64,000 bases of DNA from Fructilactobacillus carniphilus (GTDB lineage: Bacteria > Bacillota > Bacilli > Lactobacillales > Lactobacillaceae), in NCBI RefSeq assembly GCF_024029675.1, contig NZ_CP097121.1, positions 496,001 to 560,000 of the forward strand, in the 5' to 3' direction. How positions within the stretch are numbered: position 1 is the stretch's first letter; every line of letters begins with the position of its first letter. A program made the translations under genes and the position numbers. The notes beneath the pieces are model-generated. The model searched no databases, was not told the origin of the DNA, and worked only from the letters and a program-made list of their open reading frames with translations. This document shows positions 63,480 to 64,000 of the stretch, one piece after another.

Positions 63480-64000
63480 TTAGTCCGCCTTAATGCGGAA
63501 CATGATTACAGCTGCAGCAATGGCAACGTTTAAAGACTCCGCGTGACCCTTAATTGGGATATACAAGTTCTTAGTTGTTTGCTGCAATAAGGAAGAATCC
63601 ATCCCATTGCCTTCATTGCCCATAATTAACGCAAAGTCCGACTGGGGATGAACCTCGCGATAATTAACCGCTGCGGGATTCAGCTCGGTTCCATAAACCG
63701 GTCGTTGCTTAGTGTGAAACCAGTCTAACACTACTTTTAAATCAGCTTCCACAACTTGAAGGTGAAACTGGCTCCCCTGCATGGCCCGTAAAACTTTTCC
63801 ATTATAAGGGCTCGCCGTTCCATTGCCGAAAACTACTCCGGCAAAACCAGCTGCATCAGCAGTCCTAACCATGGTTCCAATGTTACCTGGATCTTGTACT
63901 TGGTCTAACAATAACCAAGCGCCGTGATAATTCGGTTCAACCGCGGGCGCTTGCAGTTTACAAACCAGAAAAATTCCTTGAGGAGTTGTGGTTTCCCCCA
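63480..64000 (-). CDS. SpoU-family RNA 2'-O-methyltransferase, 5' end outside the window
   Basis: The frame is open to the window edge (the first codons here read GETTTPQGIFLVCKLQ...), so the start is missing. Motif 1 LDQVQDPGNIGTMVRTADAAGF, motif 2 IMGNEGNGM and motif 3 IPIKGHAESLNVAIAAAV are complete, so the SPOUT catalytic domain is intact. Close relatives are RlmB/TrmH-type rRNA or tRNA ribose methylases; the exact target cannot be read. Confidence 0.92.
   Translation of the reverse strand, partial: GETTTPQGIFLVCKLQAPAVEPNYHGAWLLLDQVQDPGNIGTMVRTADAAGFAGVVFGNGTASPYNGKVLRAMQGSQFHLQVVEADLKVVLDWFHTKQRPVYGTELNPAAVNYREVHPQSDFALIMGNEGNGMDSSLLQQTTKNLYIPIKGHAESLNVAIAAAVIMFRIKAD

Noticed and set aside
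1..64000. CRISPR arrays
   Set aside because: No regularly spaced repeats of 25-40 bp were seen.

Overview
The window is a gene-dense stretch of a low-to-moderate GC Gram-positive chromosome, best explained as a member of the Lactobacillaceae. The reasons are a complete mevalonate operon, a C69 dipeptidase, an L27 precursor with its Prp protease, a T-box in front of pheST, L19 and L21 leaders, AGGAGG-type ribosome binding sites with many GTG/TTG starts, and the usual Lactobacillales housekeeping order. I cannot fix genus or species from sequence alone. No transposase, integrase, phage gene, CRISPR array or rRNA operon is visible.

Layout. 1-3403 (minus): the first codons of a probable dnaD, a ypmB/tseB-type membrane gene and dinG. 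3543-7599 (plus): mvaK1-mvaD-mvaK2-fni, giving IPP and DMAPP. 7655-8594 (minus): a small locus with a possible short peptide, a CPBP-type membrane protein cut by one in-frame stop, and a 50-residue membrane peptide. 8674-11521 (minus): glpK overlapping an rRNA m5C methyltransferase. 11667-14604 (plus): pepD-yjeM. 14641-16555: a very AT-rich island carrying one orphan gene with a zinc ribbon and a HEPN-like motif, and a 14-bp inverted repeat on its promoter.

16592-49798 is almost wholly minus-strand core genome: rplS-trmD-rimM-khpA-rpsP-ffh-ylxM-ftsY-smc-rnc-acp-plsX-recG-fakA-yloU, then (after plus-strand rpmB) thiN-rpe-rsgA-rsmB-fmt-priA-coaBC-rpoZ-gmk-recN-tlyA-ispA-xseB-xseA-folD-nusB-yqhY-efp-rpmA-prp. 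rplU, tRNA-Arg, miaA, a small DUF3042-type gene, a rhodanese-like gene, glcK-yqgQ-gluP-fthC, rpmG, a class B PBP, greA, udk, pheT-pheS with its T-box, an HxlR regulator, an HD protein and a SpoU methylase fill the rest.

The most informative deviations are: the orphan HEPN-like gene; the stop-interrupted CPBP locus; an acyl carrier protein whose phosphopantetheine serine is phenylalanine; absence of the PrpC/PrkC phosphatase-kinase pair from between rsmB and rsgA, which overlap by 4 nt; absence of argR between tlyA and recN; and non-canonical catalytic positions in coaBC and the rhodanese-like protein. All were read by eye; homology statements rest on remembered family motifs, not on searches.
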